Assembly (NCBI GenBank): GCA_031400715.1
Contig: JANNQK010000169.1
Location: forward strand, 1 to 26,777
Origin: VFMC01 sp031400715
GTDB lineage: Bacteria; Actinomycetota; Acidimicrobiia; Acidimicrobiales; Ilumatobacteraceae
Length of the DNA stretch: 26,777 nt
Direction: 5' to 3'
Below, piece by piece: positions 7,502 to 15,343 of this stretch; within the stretch, counting starts at the first letter, position 1, and the number at the start of each line of letters is the position of its first letter. The notes under the pieces were generated by a model. It did not search any database and had not been told where the DNA came from. It saw only the letters and a program-made list of their open reading frames with translations. The position numbers and the translations under genes are program-made.

Positions 7502-8766
7502 TGCCGCTCATCAGGGATCTGTTGCTGTCGGACATCGGTCCGGCTGTCCGACTGCTCGAGGACTGCCGAGGGCTCGTGGACACCAAGCCGGCCGACATCG
7601 CCCAGTTCGTCAGTGACGTCTCCTCGGGTGCGCCCGGTGTGGTCGCAGTCGACGGCGACAGGATCGTCGGGCTGGTGCAGGCTCGTACGGTTGCAGATGA
7701 CGCCTGGATCAACGTGGTGGTGATCGACCCACGCTGGCGCCGGGAGGGAGTCGGCTCGGCGATGATCCAACGGCTCGAGGACAAGCTGCTGCACGTCGGC
7801 GTCAGGAAGATCTCGGCACTGCTCTCCAGCGCTCAGGCAGGCGAGACCGCCTTGGTCAATCGTGGCTTCGCACCGACGCACGGGTTGGTGTTGTACGAGA
7901 AGCTCGAACCGTTGGCACCGACGGCGATGCGTATCGTCGATCAGTACGGCGGCGCGATCCTGTCGGATCGACTGTGGGATCAGGTGGCAGGAATGGACGC
8001 CGAGAAGCGGATCATCGAGGGCCGCGTGGTCGCACCTCTCTCGGATCCCGCGACGGCGCAACGCATCGGTGTGCGCGCTCCGGCGACGGTGATGCTGTTC
8101 GGTCCGCCGGGAACCGGCAAGACGACGTTCGCCAAGGCGATCGCAAGCCGCTTGAGCTGGCCTTTCATCGAGCTCCTCCCGTCGAAACTCGAGAGCGGAG
8201 ACGATTCGCTGTCGGCCGAACTGCGGCTGGCGATGACGGACTTGTTGCAGCTCGATCGCGCGGTCGTCTTCATCGACGAGTTCGACGAGATCGCTTCTGC
8301 GCGCGAACGCAACCCCGCAACGAAGGGCGTGGTCAACGAGCTGTTGAAGATGATCCCCTCTTTCCGATCGGCCCCTGGGCATCTTCTGGTCTGTGCGACG
8401 AACTTCGTCGCCGGCATCGACGCCGCAGTCCTGCGCCCGGGCAGGTTCGATCTGGTCATTCCCATCGGTCCGCCCGATCTGAGGGCACGCACCGCGCTGT
8501 GGGAAGCGGCGTTGGCGCCGCTCGATCAACGATGCGTCGACGTTGCGGTGCTGGCGAGGTCGACCGACGGCTACACGCCGGGCGATGTCGAACTGGCGGC
8601 GCAGCGAGCTGCCGCCGCAGCGTTCGACCGGGTCCGTGAGGGCAGCGAGCCCTCGTACATCTCTGCAGACGACCTGACTGCCGCCGTCGAGCGCACCCCG
8701 GCGTCGGTCACCGCCGAGATTCGGGAGCGGTTCGACGACGAAGTCGGTCGCTTCGCTCGCGTGTGA
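7498..8766 (+). CDS. GNAT acetyltransferase fused to an AAA+ ATPase
   Basis: A 422-aa fusion. Residues 1-140 are a GNAT N-acetyltransferase fold with the acetyl-CoA loop RREGVG (about 82-87). Residues about 150-420 are an AAA+ ATPase of the FtsH/Cdc48 type: Walker A GPPGTGKT (202-209), Walker B VVFIDEFDE (256-264), then LLVCATNF and a second-region-of-homology-like LRPGRFD, and a C-terminal helical lid. The fusion suggests ATP-driven remodelling of a protein target coupled to acetylation, or acetyl-CoA sensing by the ATPase; substrates are unknown. I chose the ATG at 7498 because it overlaps the small ORF stop as ATGA and starts the GNAT strand directly; a GTG at 7477 is the longer option. 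It is divergent from the membrane-protein gene. Confidence 0.85.
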   Translation: MMPLIRDLLLSDIGPAVRLLEDCRGLVDTKPADIAQFVSDVSSGAPGVVAVDGDRIVGLVQARTVADDAWINVVVIDPRWRREGVGSAMIQRLEDKLLHVGVRKISALLSSAQAGETALVNRGFAPTHGLVLYEKLEPLAPTAMRIVDQYGGAILSDRLWDQVAGMDAEKRIIEGRVVAPLSDPATAQRIGVRAPATVMLFGPPGTGKTTFAKAIASRLSWPFIELLPSKLESGDDSLSAELRLAMTDLLQLDRAVVFIDEFDEIASARERNPATKGVVNELLKMIPSFRSAPGHLLVCATNFVAGIDAAVLRPGRFDLVIPIGPPDLRARTALWEAALAPLDQRCVDVAVLARSTDGYTPGDVELAAQRAAAAAFDRVREGSEPSYISADDLTAAVERTPASVTAEIRERFDDEVGRFARV

Positions 8767-9052
8767 CCGCCCAGTCGTGGTTCGTCAGTGTCGGCGTGCG
8801 TCGGTGAGGAGGAGCCAGGCGATCGGCCCCGGCCGGGAGACGCGACGCTGGAAGATCACTTCGAATCGTGCTCTGGCAAGCAGTTGGCGCATGCGGTGAG
8901 TGCCGTCGCGAGCTCGGGAGCCCATCATTCGACCGTCGTTCACCTGGCCGCCATTCGTCGGCCTCCGATTGTGCACCTCGAGATGCTCCAATCCGTTGAT
9001 CACACCAGTTCCGAAGCGTCGGTGTCGCCCCGGCGACGGTTGGGTCGCTCTC
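8767..9052. other. Non-genic stretch with one copy of a 108-bp repeat
   Basis: No convincing gene lies between the AAA+ stop and the signal-peptide start at 9053. The stretch holds repeat copy A (8791-8898). A minus-strand frame through the repeat ends at 8785 and has a protein-like tail (FEVIFQRRVSRPGPIAWLLL), which could be the remnant 3' end of a lost gene. No clear -10 box or ribosome site for the 9053 gene was found. Confidence 0.5.
8791..8898. repeat. 108-bp direct repeat, copy A
   Basis: Aligned by eye with 12122-12229 without gaps: five mismatches in 108 bases (about 95% identical), same orientation. Its ends are not inverted repeats and no transposase is near, so it is not a recognisable insertion sequence. 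The minus-strand frame in both copies reads as the same peptide, suggesting a piece of coding sequence rather than a structural element. Confidence 0.85.
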
Positions 9053-10942
9053 GTGCGTCGATGGCTCGCCGGTCTCGCCGCACTGGCGTTGGCGAGCGTC
9101 GTCGTGCAGAGCATCACGGTCCCCGCCCAGGCGAGTGGTTACGTCGGCCAGGTCTTCTCCGTGACCACCGGGACCGCGTCCACACCCTTCTCGATCGCCC
9201 TCACCCCGCCGGACAACCGATGCCCCGGCGACACCGCCGGAGGGGGCTACCGCTGGCACATGTTCCTGCTCGACGCCGCCGTCAGCACGCCGGACGCCCT
9301 CGTCATCAGCAACGGCGCCATCTCGCTCGCCAGTGGGGTGCCCGGTCCGGGCAAACAGCCGCAACCCCTGTTCTCTACCACGGGCACGCCTCAGCTGAAC
9401 CGCAATACGGCGATCGGCACCGGCCAAATCGTCGGCACGGTTCAGCTCAGTCTGCAGACGAATCAGATCAGCGGAAATGACACGTATTGGATCGGGTACT
9501 TCTGCACACTCGGTGGCGTGATGGCGCACTTCTGGGCGTCGCCACTCACCATCACCGACTGGGTCGACAGCAACACGTACAGGTGGCACGTCGGACTCAT
9601 CCCGGAGGCTCCAGGTGCCAGCGTGAGCGAGGGTGACGGCGAGGTGTACGGGACCCTCACCGCTCCGGCCGGCGCCGATCCGGCACCGTCGAGCTACACC
9701 ATCACCGTCACTTGGATCGGCGGTGTGCCCGACCCCCAGGGTCCCATCACGCTCGTGTCACCATGCGCGTGCCAGTGGAGCGTGCTGGGCCTCGTTGTCG
9801 GCGGGCAATACCTGGTGCAGATCCGCGCGACGAACTCGGTCGGCACCGGTCCGCCGTTGACGACCTTCGTCACCGCGACCACTACCCCGGTCCTGCCCGC
9901 GGCGGTGGTCGGGATCGAGTACGTCACCTCGCCCCTCCCGTTCGAACCGCCACGGATCCGTGTTGGCGTCACCCGACCCACGCCGCCTGTGAACGCGACC
10001 CTGCTGTCGAGCTCGTTCATCATCGCAGGGAACGTCTACGGCCTCTCACCGACGCAGACGACCTTCGACTTCATCCGCACCTTGTCGCCGTGTACTGCCT
10101 ACCGTTGGACGCTGTTGTCGTCGTACAACCTCCCGTTCTCTGGTGGCGGCGCCAGTGGCACCTTCGTCAGCCCGTGCCTGTCATCGGTGGTGCAAGATCT
10201 CCAGGTGGTGCGTCCGCAGGGAGCGCTCGTGCTCACCCAACGCTGCGGCGTGTACGGCACAGCGCCGGCCGCGGTCGATCCACTCCTCGGACCGCTGCCG
10301 TTGCTCGAGCCGACCCCGGGAGCGGTCAGCTTCCCCGGGCCACCGCCGGCGGTCGGCACCGCACCGACGCTCGGAGCTGGCGGACCCCCAGATCCGGCCT
10401 TCTCGCAGTATCCGTATCCGGTCGACGCTGCCGGTGTGCCGTCGCCGACGTACCCGACGAACTGCGCGATCGATCTCGGCACGGGACGGCTGCTCACCGC
10501 CGGCCCCGTGGCCGGCCAGTACTTCGCCGTCACTGGGCGCATCGCGCAGCTCACCGTGGTGAACACCCGTGACGAGGCCAGTACATGGGCTGTCGGCGGC
10601 ACGATGAGCGACTTCGTCTCCACCACCGATGCGAGCGACCGGTTCTCGGGCAACCTGCTCGGCTGGTACCCCATGGTCACCTGGGATTCGTCGCCGGACC
10701 TCGACGGCTCGGACATGAGCGTCGAGCCGGGTCTGGCACGCATCCCTGTCGCGAGCGATTCGACCACGGGTCTCGGAGCGCCATTCGATCCCGGCCTCGG
10801 CGCGATCAGCCGATCGCTCGCGTTCAGCGCCGCGGGCGGGAGTCTGGGGATGGCCGTGATCGACGCACGGATCAACCTGCTCATACCGGTCACCGCAGAC
10901 GCTGGCACCTACCGAGGATCACTGGTCTTCACCGTGATCTGA
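9053..10942 (+). CDS. Large secreted protein with FN3-like and WxL-like regions
   Basis: A 629-aa exported protein. The chosen GTG start at 9053 gives a textbook signal peptide: Val-Arg-Arg-Trp, a hydrophobic core (LAGLAALALASVVV) and an Ala-Gln-Ala cleavage site near residue 28. Two beta-rich segments at about 190-380 resemble fibronectin type III folds (for example SYTITVTWIGG and YLVQIRATNSVGTGP). The last 130 residues (LTVVNTRDEASTWAV to GTYRGSLVF) match the WxL-like C-terminal domain seen in surface proteins of actinomycetes. A Pro/Gly-rich linker lies at about 420-480. The reading frame is open further upstream (to 8900), but that part overlaps the repeat and looks non-coding. A role in cell-surface structure or adhesion is inferred; there is no catalytic motif and no sorting signal. 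Confidence 0.8.
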   Translation: MRRWLAGLAALALASVVVQSITVPAQASGYVGQVFSVTTGTASTPFSIALTPPDNRCPGDTAGGGYRWHMFLLDAAVSTPDALVISNGAISLASGVPGPGKQPQPLFSTTGTPQLNRNTAIGTGQIVGTVQLSLQTNQISGNDTYWIGYFCTLGGVMAHFWASPLTITDWVDSNTYRWHVGLIPEAPGASVSEGDGEVYGTLTAPAGADPAPSSYTITVTWIGGVPDPQGPITLVSPCACQWSVLGLVVGGQYLVQIRATNSVGTGPPLTTFVTATTTPVLPAAVVGIEYVTSPLPFEPPRIRVGVTRPTPPVNATLLSSSFIIAGNVYGLSPTQTTFDFIRTLSPCTAYRWTLLSSYNLPFSGGGASGTFVSPCLSSVVQDLQVVRPQGALVLTQRCGVYGTAPAAVDPLLGPLPLLEPTPGAVSFPGPPPAVGTAPTLGAGGPPDPAFSQYPYPVDAAGVPSPTYPTNCAIDLGTGRLLTAGPVAGQYFAVTGRIAQLTVVNTRDEASTWAVGGTMSDFVSTTDASDRFSGNLLGWYPMVTWDSSPDLDGSDMSVEPGLARIPVASDSTTGLGAPFDPGLGAISRSLAFSAAGGSLGMAVIDARINLLIPVTADAGTYRGSLVFTVI

Positions 10943-11178
10943 TCGGACCCGTGCTGTCGTGGTGCGCGACGCGACGACGGTGCGAGCCGGTCGCTAGCCC
11001 TGACCACATGATCCCAGTTCCGATTCACCTGTTGCGCCGCTGATGCGCTCCGCTTCGTCGTTGGCCTGGACAGCGATGGGGAGTCGAGCCGGGGACCTCG
11101 ACCGAGGTCGCTTCGATCGTGGAGATCGAGGTGCCGGATCGTCCGTACCTCACACTGCGCGACAGCTGACTGGCCCTC

Positions 11179-11209
11179 CCACGGTCTCCGGCATCTCGAC
11201 CGGAGGTGG
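11179..11209. terminator. Hairpin between convergent secreted-protein genes
   Basis: CTCCGG (11186-11191) pairs with CCGGAG (11200-11205) around an 8-base loop, and CCAC/GTGG extends the stem after a 3-base bulge. It lies just past the stop of the minus-strand gene (11214) and downstream of the plus-strand gene, so it could end both transcripts. No T-tract is seen. The rest of 10943-11213 holds only a short GACCTCG dyad near 11094 and no gene I can support. Confidence 0.4.
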
Positions 11210-11213
11210 CTGG

Positions 11214-11804
11214 TCAGATGAAGTAGCCGGTGATGTCGATGATGAAGTGCGTTCCCGGTGACGAGGGGCCGTTGTAGACCTCGATGCCTCCGATGACGCC
11301 CTCGAAGTTGCCGATCGCGACGGTGCCTCCGTTGGCGATGGTTTGTCCGTTCGTGGTCCAGTTAATGGACGAGTTGCCCGGCCAGTCGATGTCGACTGGA
11401 TACAGCGCCAGGTAACCCGCGCCGAGTGTGTCGGTGACTGTCAGGTTGTAGGTGACGGCGATGGCTTCGACCGGGATCTGCTGGATGTCGTTCACGTCGG
11501 TCAGCACGGTGAATCGATTGACGAACCCGCCCGGGAGTCGGCCCAGGCCGGTGTCGCGGCTGTCCCAGGTGCGGAACGGGTTGACGGGAACGAAGACGAA
11601 TCCGCCGGCGATGCCTTCGGTACGCGCTCCGGCCTGACCGCTGCCCGCCGACAAGTCGGTCTTGGGTCCTCCGGCTGGCCGATAGTCGCTCACGATCCGT
11701 TCGACGGGAGGAGGCGGTGGTGACGGGGCTGCTTCGGTGACGGCGATCGACCCGCTACCGATGGCCGTGACGAGGGCTGCTAGGACTGCTGTTCGCATCA
11801 TCAT
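11214..11804 (-). CDS. Secreted protein with actinobacterial ...DITGYF domain
   Basis: A 196-aa exported protein. The signal peptide starts with three Met residues, then RTAVLAALVTAIGSGSIAV and an Ala-rich cleavage region, followed by a five-proline stretch and a disordered linker. Residues about 75-196 form a beta-rich domain seen many times in actinobacterial surface proteins, recognisable by RTWDSRDTG, AIAVTYNLTVTD, a GYLALYP strand, SSINW, GQTIAN and the end IIDITGYF. In other proteins this domain is often repeated or attached to enzymes; its function is not known. I chose the ATG at 11804, because a TACATT box sits 6 bases upstream and no ribosome site exists, which fits a leaderless mRNA. 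The frame is open to 11855. Confidence 0.82.
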   Translation of the reverse strand: MMMRTAVLAALVTAIGSGSIAVTEAAPSPPPPPVERIVSDYRPAGGPKTDLSAGSGQAGARTEGIAGGFVFVPVNPFRTWDSRDTGLGRLPGGFVNRFTVLTDVNDIQQIPVEAIAVTYNLTVTDTLGAGYLALYPVDIDWPGNSSINWTTNGQTIANGGTVAIGNFEGVIGGIEVYNGPSSPGTHFIIDITGYFI

Positions 11805-11810
11805 GATCGG

Positions 11811-11816
11811 AATGTA
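11811..11816 (-). promoter_or_regulatory. -10 box (TACATT) of a leaderless promoter
   Basis: On the minus strand TACATT is followed by 6 bases and the ATG at 11804. The spacing matches the box upstream of 7412. Confidence 0.55.
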
Positions 11817-11875
11817 GTCAGCCACAGGTTCGTGACATGTGATGATGCTTCTCATTCGAGCCAGTTCACCTTCGA

Positions 11876-12126
11876 TCGACCGCTTCGGCCGCGAGGTCCA
11901 GAGCTTCTCCGGGCCGATCGTCGAGCAGCGCCAGCGCTGCCCGATGCGCGAGCACCCACGAGCGCAGATCGAAGAACTCGTCGTCTGCGTACTGCTGCGA
12001 TGCGGCGAGGAACCGATGTGCCGCCTGCCGGTCGCCGCTCAGCACTGCGGCTCGACCGCGAGCCATCAACGCACGGGCGAGCTGGTGGGCATTGCGCAAC
12101 CGTGCGGCCAGTTCGGCAGCTTCGGC
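11876..12126 (-). pseudogene. Fragment of the cyclase-TPR gene (251-bp duplicate)
   Basis: Gapless alignment by eye with 19650-19900 shows eight mismatches in 251 bases (about 97% identity). The matching part encodes TPR-region residues about 1140-1223 of the large cyclase protein. The frame is intact within the copy (QLARALMARGRAAVL, DEFFDLRSWVLAHRAAL) but has no domain before or after it and stops soon after the homology ends. Its upstream edge joins repeat copy B at the shared bases TCGGC (12122-12126). It is a dead gene fragment, not a working gene. Confidence 0.85.
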
Positions 12127-12229
12127 GTGCGTCGGTGAGGACGGGCCAGGCGATCGGCCCCGGCCGGGAGACGTGACGCTGGAAGATCACTTCGAATCGT
12201 GCTCTGGCAGGCAGTTGGCGCGTGCGGTG
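12122..12229. repeat. 108-bp direct repeat, copy B
   Basis: The partner of 8791-8898 (five mismatches). Here it sits directly beside the cyclase-gene fragment, overlapping it by the five bases TCGGC. The minus-strand peptide frame of copy A continues here into out-of-frame sequence, so the peptide is not preserved as a gene end. Confidence 0.85.
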
Positions 12230-12327
12230 GGGCGCGAACAGCCTGCGCGCCTGGACCGCCCGACGATGAGGTGGTTCATTCGTGACGAGCGCTCTCAGAA
12301 CTCCAGCACCGACTTTGGCCGCCGCAA

Positions 12328-12456
12328 TCAGTCGCCAGAGACCCTCCGCACCCGGTGGTTGCCGACGTCGGCGAAGTAGAGGTTTCCGGCCGCGTCGACG
12401 GCAACGCCGCCGGGATTCCGGAGTGCAGCGTTGGTGGCCTGGCCGCTCGATTCCTT
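12328..12456 (-). pseudogene. NHL-repeat gene fragment
   Basis: The minus-strand frame reads one clear NHL repeat, with NPGGVAVDAAGNLYFADVGN followed by His-Arg-Val-Arg-Arg-Val, then a stop at 12328. NHL proteins have five or six such repeats in a beta-propeller; here there is only one, with no signal peptide, so this is a broken remnant. It is the third unrelated gene piece within about 600 bp. Confidence 0.7.
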
Positions 12457-12582
12457 CGCCGCGCGCCGATCCATGCAGACCGCCGTCGTCGTCCTCGAGC
12501 CTCGCTCCGATCCTACGGCCCGACCGCCGCCGACGCCCGTGCGCCACACTCGGGCATGAGCGTCGCGAACCGAGTCGTGCGA

Positions 12583-12597
12583 GTGACGGGCCGTCAC
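12583..12597. promoter_or_regulatory. 15-bp palindrome GTGACGG-G-CCGTCAC
   Basis: A perfect 7+1+7 dyad 11 bases beyond the stop of the 71-aa gene. It could be a short terminator hairpin or a regulator binding site; the sequence alone does not decide. Confidence 0.35.
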
Positions 12598-12607
12598 GCC
12601 GATGGTG

Positions 12608-12823
12608 TCAGGCCGGAACCGGGTGGAGGACGTCGATCCTCCGGAGTTCGTCAGTCACTTCTTTCTCGACGAGCACCTCGACGAACTGTTTCACTGGTGC
12701 GTCGTCGAACGTCTTGATGGAGGCGTTGACCAGGCGGAGCACGAGCCGCCGTTCCCATCGGCCGTGCGATCGCATCATCACCGTGTCGACGATGGAACTG
12801 ACGGGAGACTTGGAGTCGATCAT
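12608..12823 (-). CDS. 71-residue protein coupled to the pyruvate-kinase-like gene
   Basis: It starts at the ATG 12821-12823, which overlaps the stop of the preceding gene as ATGA. The sequence is largely helical: VDTVMMRSHGRWERR, a hydrophobic helix (LVLRLVNASIKTF), then DAPVKQFVEVLVEKEV. The last part resembles the small actinobacterial three-helix-bundle dimerisation domain, where an Ala-Pro-Val...Phe-Val...Leu-Val-Glu pattern recurs. The family assignment is tentative. Tight coupling suggests equal production and perhaps physical association with the kinase-like protein. The frame is open upstream to 13021, but that part is antisense-like overlap with the larger gene. Confidence 0.65.
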   Translation of the reverse strand: MIDSKSPVSSIVDTVMMRSHGRWERRLVLRLVNASIKTFDDAPVKQFVEVLVEKEVTDELRRIDVLHPVPA

Positions 12824-14811
12824 TCGCTGGCCTTCCGGTGATGCGACGTTGCTGACAGCGAACCGTGCACGGCGTCCGGGAGCGGTCGAGCTTCGGTCCA
12901 CGCGGAGAGTTGACGGAGCAGGCTTCGCTTCTTGTCCTGATGGTGGTGCATCCGGGTCAGGATCGAGTCGAGCGTGTCGATCGCCTTGACGACGTAGGGG
13001 CCCTTGTTGAGCATCACGCATTCGGCTCGTTCCGACATGGCTGCATCGGTGATCTCTGCGCGTGACGGCCGGCCGGTTCGTGCCATCGTGTCAAGCACCT
13101 GTGTCGCCCAGATCACCGGCACATGCGCAGCCTCGCAGGCCCACATGATCTCTTCCTGGACCTCGGCGAGCCGCTCGAAGCCGACCTCGACCGCCAGGTC
13201 GCCGCGAGCGATCATGATGCCGACCTGCGGACTTCTCATTGCGGTCAACAGCAGCTCGGGCAGGTTGCCGAACGCCGTCACGTTCTCGATCTTCAACACG
13301 ATTCCCAGCCCGGTCGCATTGCGTCGTGAGAGTTCGCCCTGCAGTTGCTCGACGTCCTCGCGACGACGAACGAACGAGACGTTGACCATGTCTGCGTGGT
13401 GGGCGACGAAGGCGAGGTCGTCAAGATCCTGGGGCGTGAGCGCGTCGAGCTGCAGATCGGTGTCGGGAAGGTTGATGCCCTTCCCAGCTCGCAGGTTCGC
13501 TCCGTCAGGGCCGATGTCGGTGATCCGGATTGTGATCTCGTCGGCGTTGACCGCCTCGATCGACCCGCCCATCTTGCCGTCGTCCAGCCAGACTCTCTCG
13601 CCGGGACGAACCTGTTCGAACGCGGCCGACAGGCTGCAACCGATGTAGTGATCCGTTCCTGCCGCTGTCGCCACGACCGGCTCCAACGACCGAGTCAGCA
13701 CGACCCGATCACCGCGCTGAACACGGTGTGATTGTTCGATCTCCACGAGTTCGCCCACGCACACGGTGTCGGATTCGGTCTCCTCGGTACCGCTGCTGAG
13801 CGCAAGGCCGGCCACCACGTAGGACGTCTTGTCAGCGACTGCCACACACCCGCTGTCGAGGACTGCAGCAACGGTCCAGTGTCGTCGTGATCCGCGACCA
13901 TCGCGAAAGTCGATCCGGTCTCCAGGGCGACGCCGCTGCACCCAGCCGTCATCGTCGACAGGAATGTGGATGAACCGACCGTCACCGTCATCGGGCGGCT
14001 CAACGGTACCCGAGAGCCACACCCGCGCCGGACGCACGACATGGCCGACGTCGTCTCGACGGGGCCGAACCTTGACCACCCTCGGGCCGCGAAGCAGCGG
14101 CCCCGTTCGCAACTTCGGACCGCCGAGATCCATCGCGATCCGGCATCGCCGCCCGTCATGATTCTCGCCAGCCCGCAACGATGCAACCATCCGACCCCAC
14201 GCGTCAGGCTCGTCGTGGGCACAGTTGATCCTCGCCACATCCATGCCGCGATCGACGAAACCGGCGATCATCGTCGCGTCGTCGGCGGCCTCGCTTGGCA
14301 GAGTCACCATGATCCGCGTCGAGCGTCGCGTGGGCGCCGGACCGAGCAACACGTCGGCGTTACGGATGAGCAACTCGTGACCCTGATCGAGCGTGATGCT
14401 CGCCCGGCGGATCGGCGCAGGGTCGCCCGCCAACCCGGCCAACGCGACGAGTACCGCTTCGACAGTGGCCATCACGTACGGCTCGGAGCGGCCCAACGAC
14501 GACAGCCCGAGCGAACCCAGCTTGGTTTGCAACGGGCGGATGTCGCTGGTCCTCATCTGCATGTAATGGACGAGGTTCGCCGCCGATCGGCGATGCGATG
14601 GATGAACCGACGCAATCTCGTCGTGCCATTCGACCTCCGCCGCCAGCAGCGACTCACGCAACGCCACAACGTCCGCGATCACGTCGTCGAGAACCCCCGG
14701 TTGATCGCTCCGCGGTGAGGGCAATGTCGTCTGGGCGCCCTCACGCTGCCCGGCGGGGCTGCCAGCAGCGGACCCCATCTCAGGGTGGTTGTAGAGGCTC
14801 GTCATCGTCAT
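12820..14811 (-). CDS. Pyruvate kinase superfamily protein, divergent long form
   Basis: A 663-aa protein. Its PK barrel is recognisable by GMDVARINCAH, AMDLGGPKLRTG, VWLDDGKMGG, ADMVNVSFVRR, the catalytic-lysine motif VLKIEN, the metal/phosphate site IMIARGDLAVEV and VIWATQVLDTMARTGRPSRAE. It differs from glycolytic pyruvate kinase in several ways: about 150 extra residues at the N-terminus (helical, with two SLG-type repeats), an enlarged B domain, MLNKGPYVVKAI in place of the usual MLSGETA...YP, and no C-terminal allosteric domain. It may act on phosphoenolpyruvate or another phospho-compound; this is not settled. Starts at 14811 (ATG) or 14805 (ATG) are possible; neither has a strong ribosome site. 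It is coupled to the 71-aa gene. Confidence 0.88.
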   Translation of the reverse strand: MTMTSLYNHPEMGSAAGSPAGQREGAQTTLPSPRSDQPGVLDDVIADVVALRESLLAAEVEWHDEIASVHPSHRRSAANLVHYMQMRTSDIRPLQTKLGSLGLSSLGRSEPYVMATVEAVLVALAGLAGDPAPIRRASITLDQGHELLIRNADVLLGPAPTRRSTRIMVTLPSEAADDATMIAGFVDRGMDVARINCAHDEPDAWGRMVASLRAGENHDGRRCRIAMDLGGPKLRTGPLLRGPRVVKVRPRRDDVGHVVRPARVWLSGTVEPPDDGDGRFIHIPVDDDGWVQRRRPGDRIDFRDGRGSRRHWTVAAVLDSGCVAVADKTSYVVAGLALSSGTEETESDTVCVGELVEIEQSHRVQRGDRVVLTRSLEPVVATAAGTDHYIGCSLSAAFEQVRPGERVWLDDGKMGGSIEAVNADEITIRITDIGPDGANLRAGKGINLPDTDLQLDALTPQDLDDLAFVAHHADMVNVSFVRRREDVEQLQGELSRRNATGLGIVLKIENVTAFGNLPELLLTAMRSPQVGIMIARGDLAVEVGFERLAEVQEEIMWACEAAHVPVIWATQVLDTMARTGRPSRAEITDAAMSERAECVMLNKGPYVVKAIDTLDSILTRMHHHQDKKRSLLRQLSAWTEARPLPDAVHGSLSATSHHRKASE

Positions 14812-15343
14812 CTCGTTTCGTCCGGATGCGATTCGACAGACACACCGCGACGAACGATCGCAGCTGACGTGTCTGACATGGCATCGCTTGGATGCGCACA
14901 CCACACGTCACCAAGGTCCAGAGCGACGATCCTGAAACTCACTGGATTGCGGCGGATCCCAACACGATGCGGAATCCTGGTCGCGTCCATGTCACCGTAA
15001 CGGCTCGTTCCGAGTTGAGGGTCGGCTGATCGGCCAACTCCAACTGTTCATCTTCGGCCGGCGCAAACGTCGAGTCACTCGCCCCAAGAGGACAGCGCGC
15101 TGAGATCGAGCGATGGCACCAAGCTGCTCCGCAGTTGCCGCACGATCGAAGCCGTCCGGGGCCGCCGACGTACCCTGACGACGCCGTCACTGCGGAGGCC
15201 ATCTACCGAACTGTCGGCACCGGGTTCCGACTCTGTTCGAGTCGGGTCGCCGGGCTGGGCTGATCGTTCATCGAACACGGCGAAAATCTGGCGCTCTCCG
15301 CATGTGGATCTCGGTGAGCCGATGCATGTCGACGGTTCGCCGA
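14812..15343. other. Gap with no supportable gene
   Basis: About 530 bp between the kinase-like gene and the acetyltransferase stop. Several frames are open but none shows a family motif or a credible start. A plus-strand phrase near 15208 (IYRTVGTGFRL) looks like the end of a winged-helix domain but has no domain before it. The promoter of the kinase-like gene should lie in the left part; no clear -10 box was found. Confidence 0.5.

Noticed and set aside
8791..8898. Integron attC site or MITE as an explanation for the 108-bp repeat
   Set aside because: No RYYYAAC/GTTRRRY boxes, no terminal inverted repeats and no target-site duplication could be found.
12820..14904. Longer start at 14904 for the pyruvate-kinase-like gene
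   Set aside because: The added 31 residues are Cys/Arg-rich and unlike the protein; the ATG at 14811 is the more natural start.
15180..15263. Winged-helix-like peptide end (IYRTVGTGFRL) on the plus strand
   Set aside because: Only about 12 residues fit; the frame has no DNA-binding domain before it and no start codon or ribosome site.
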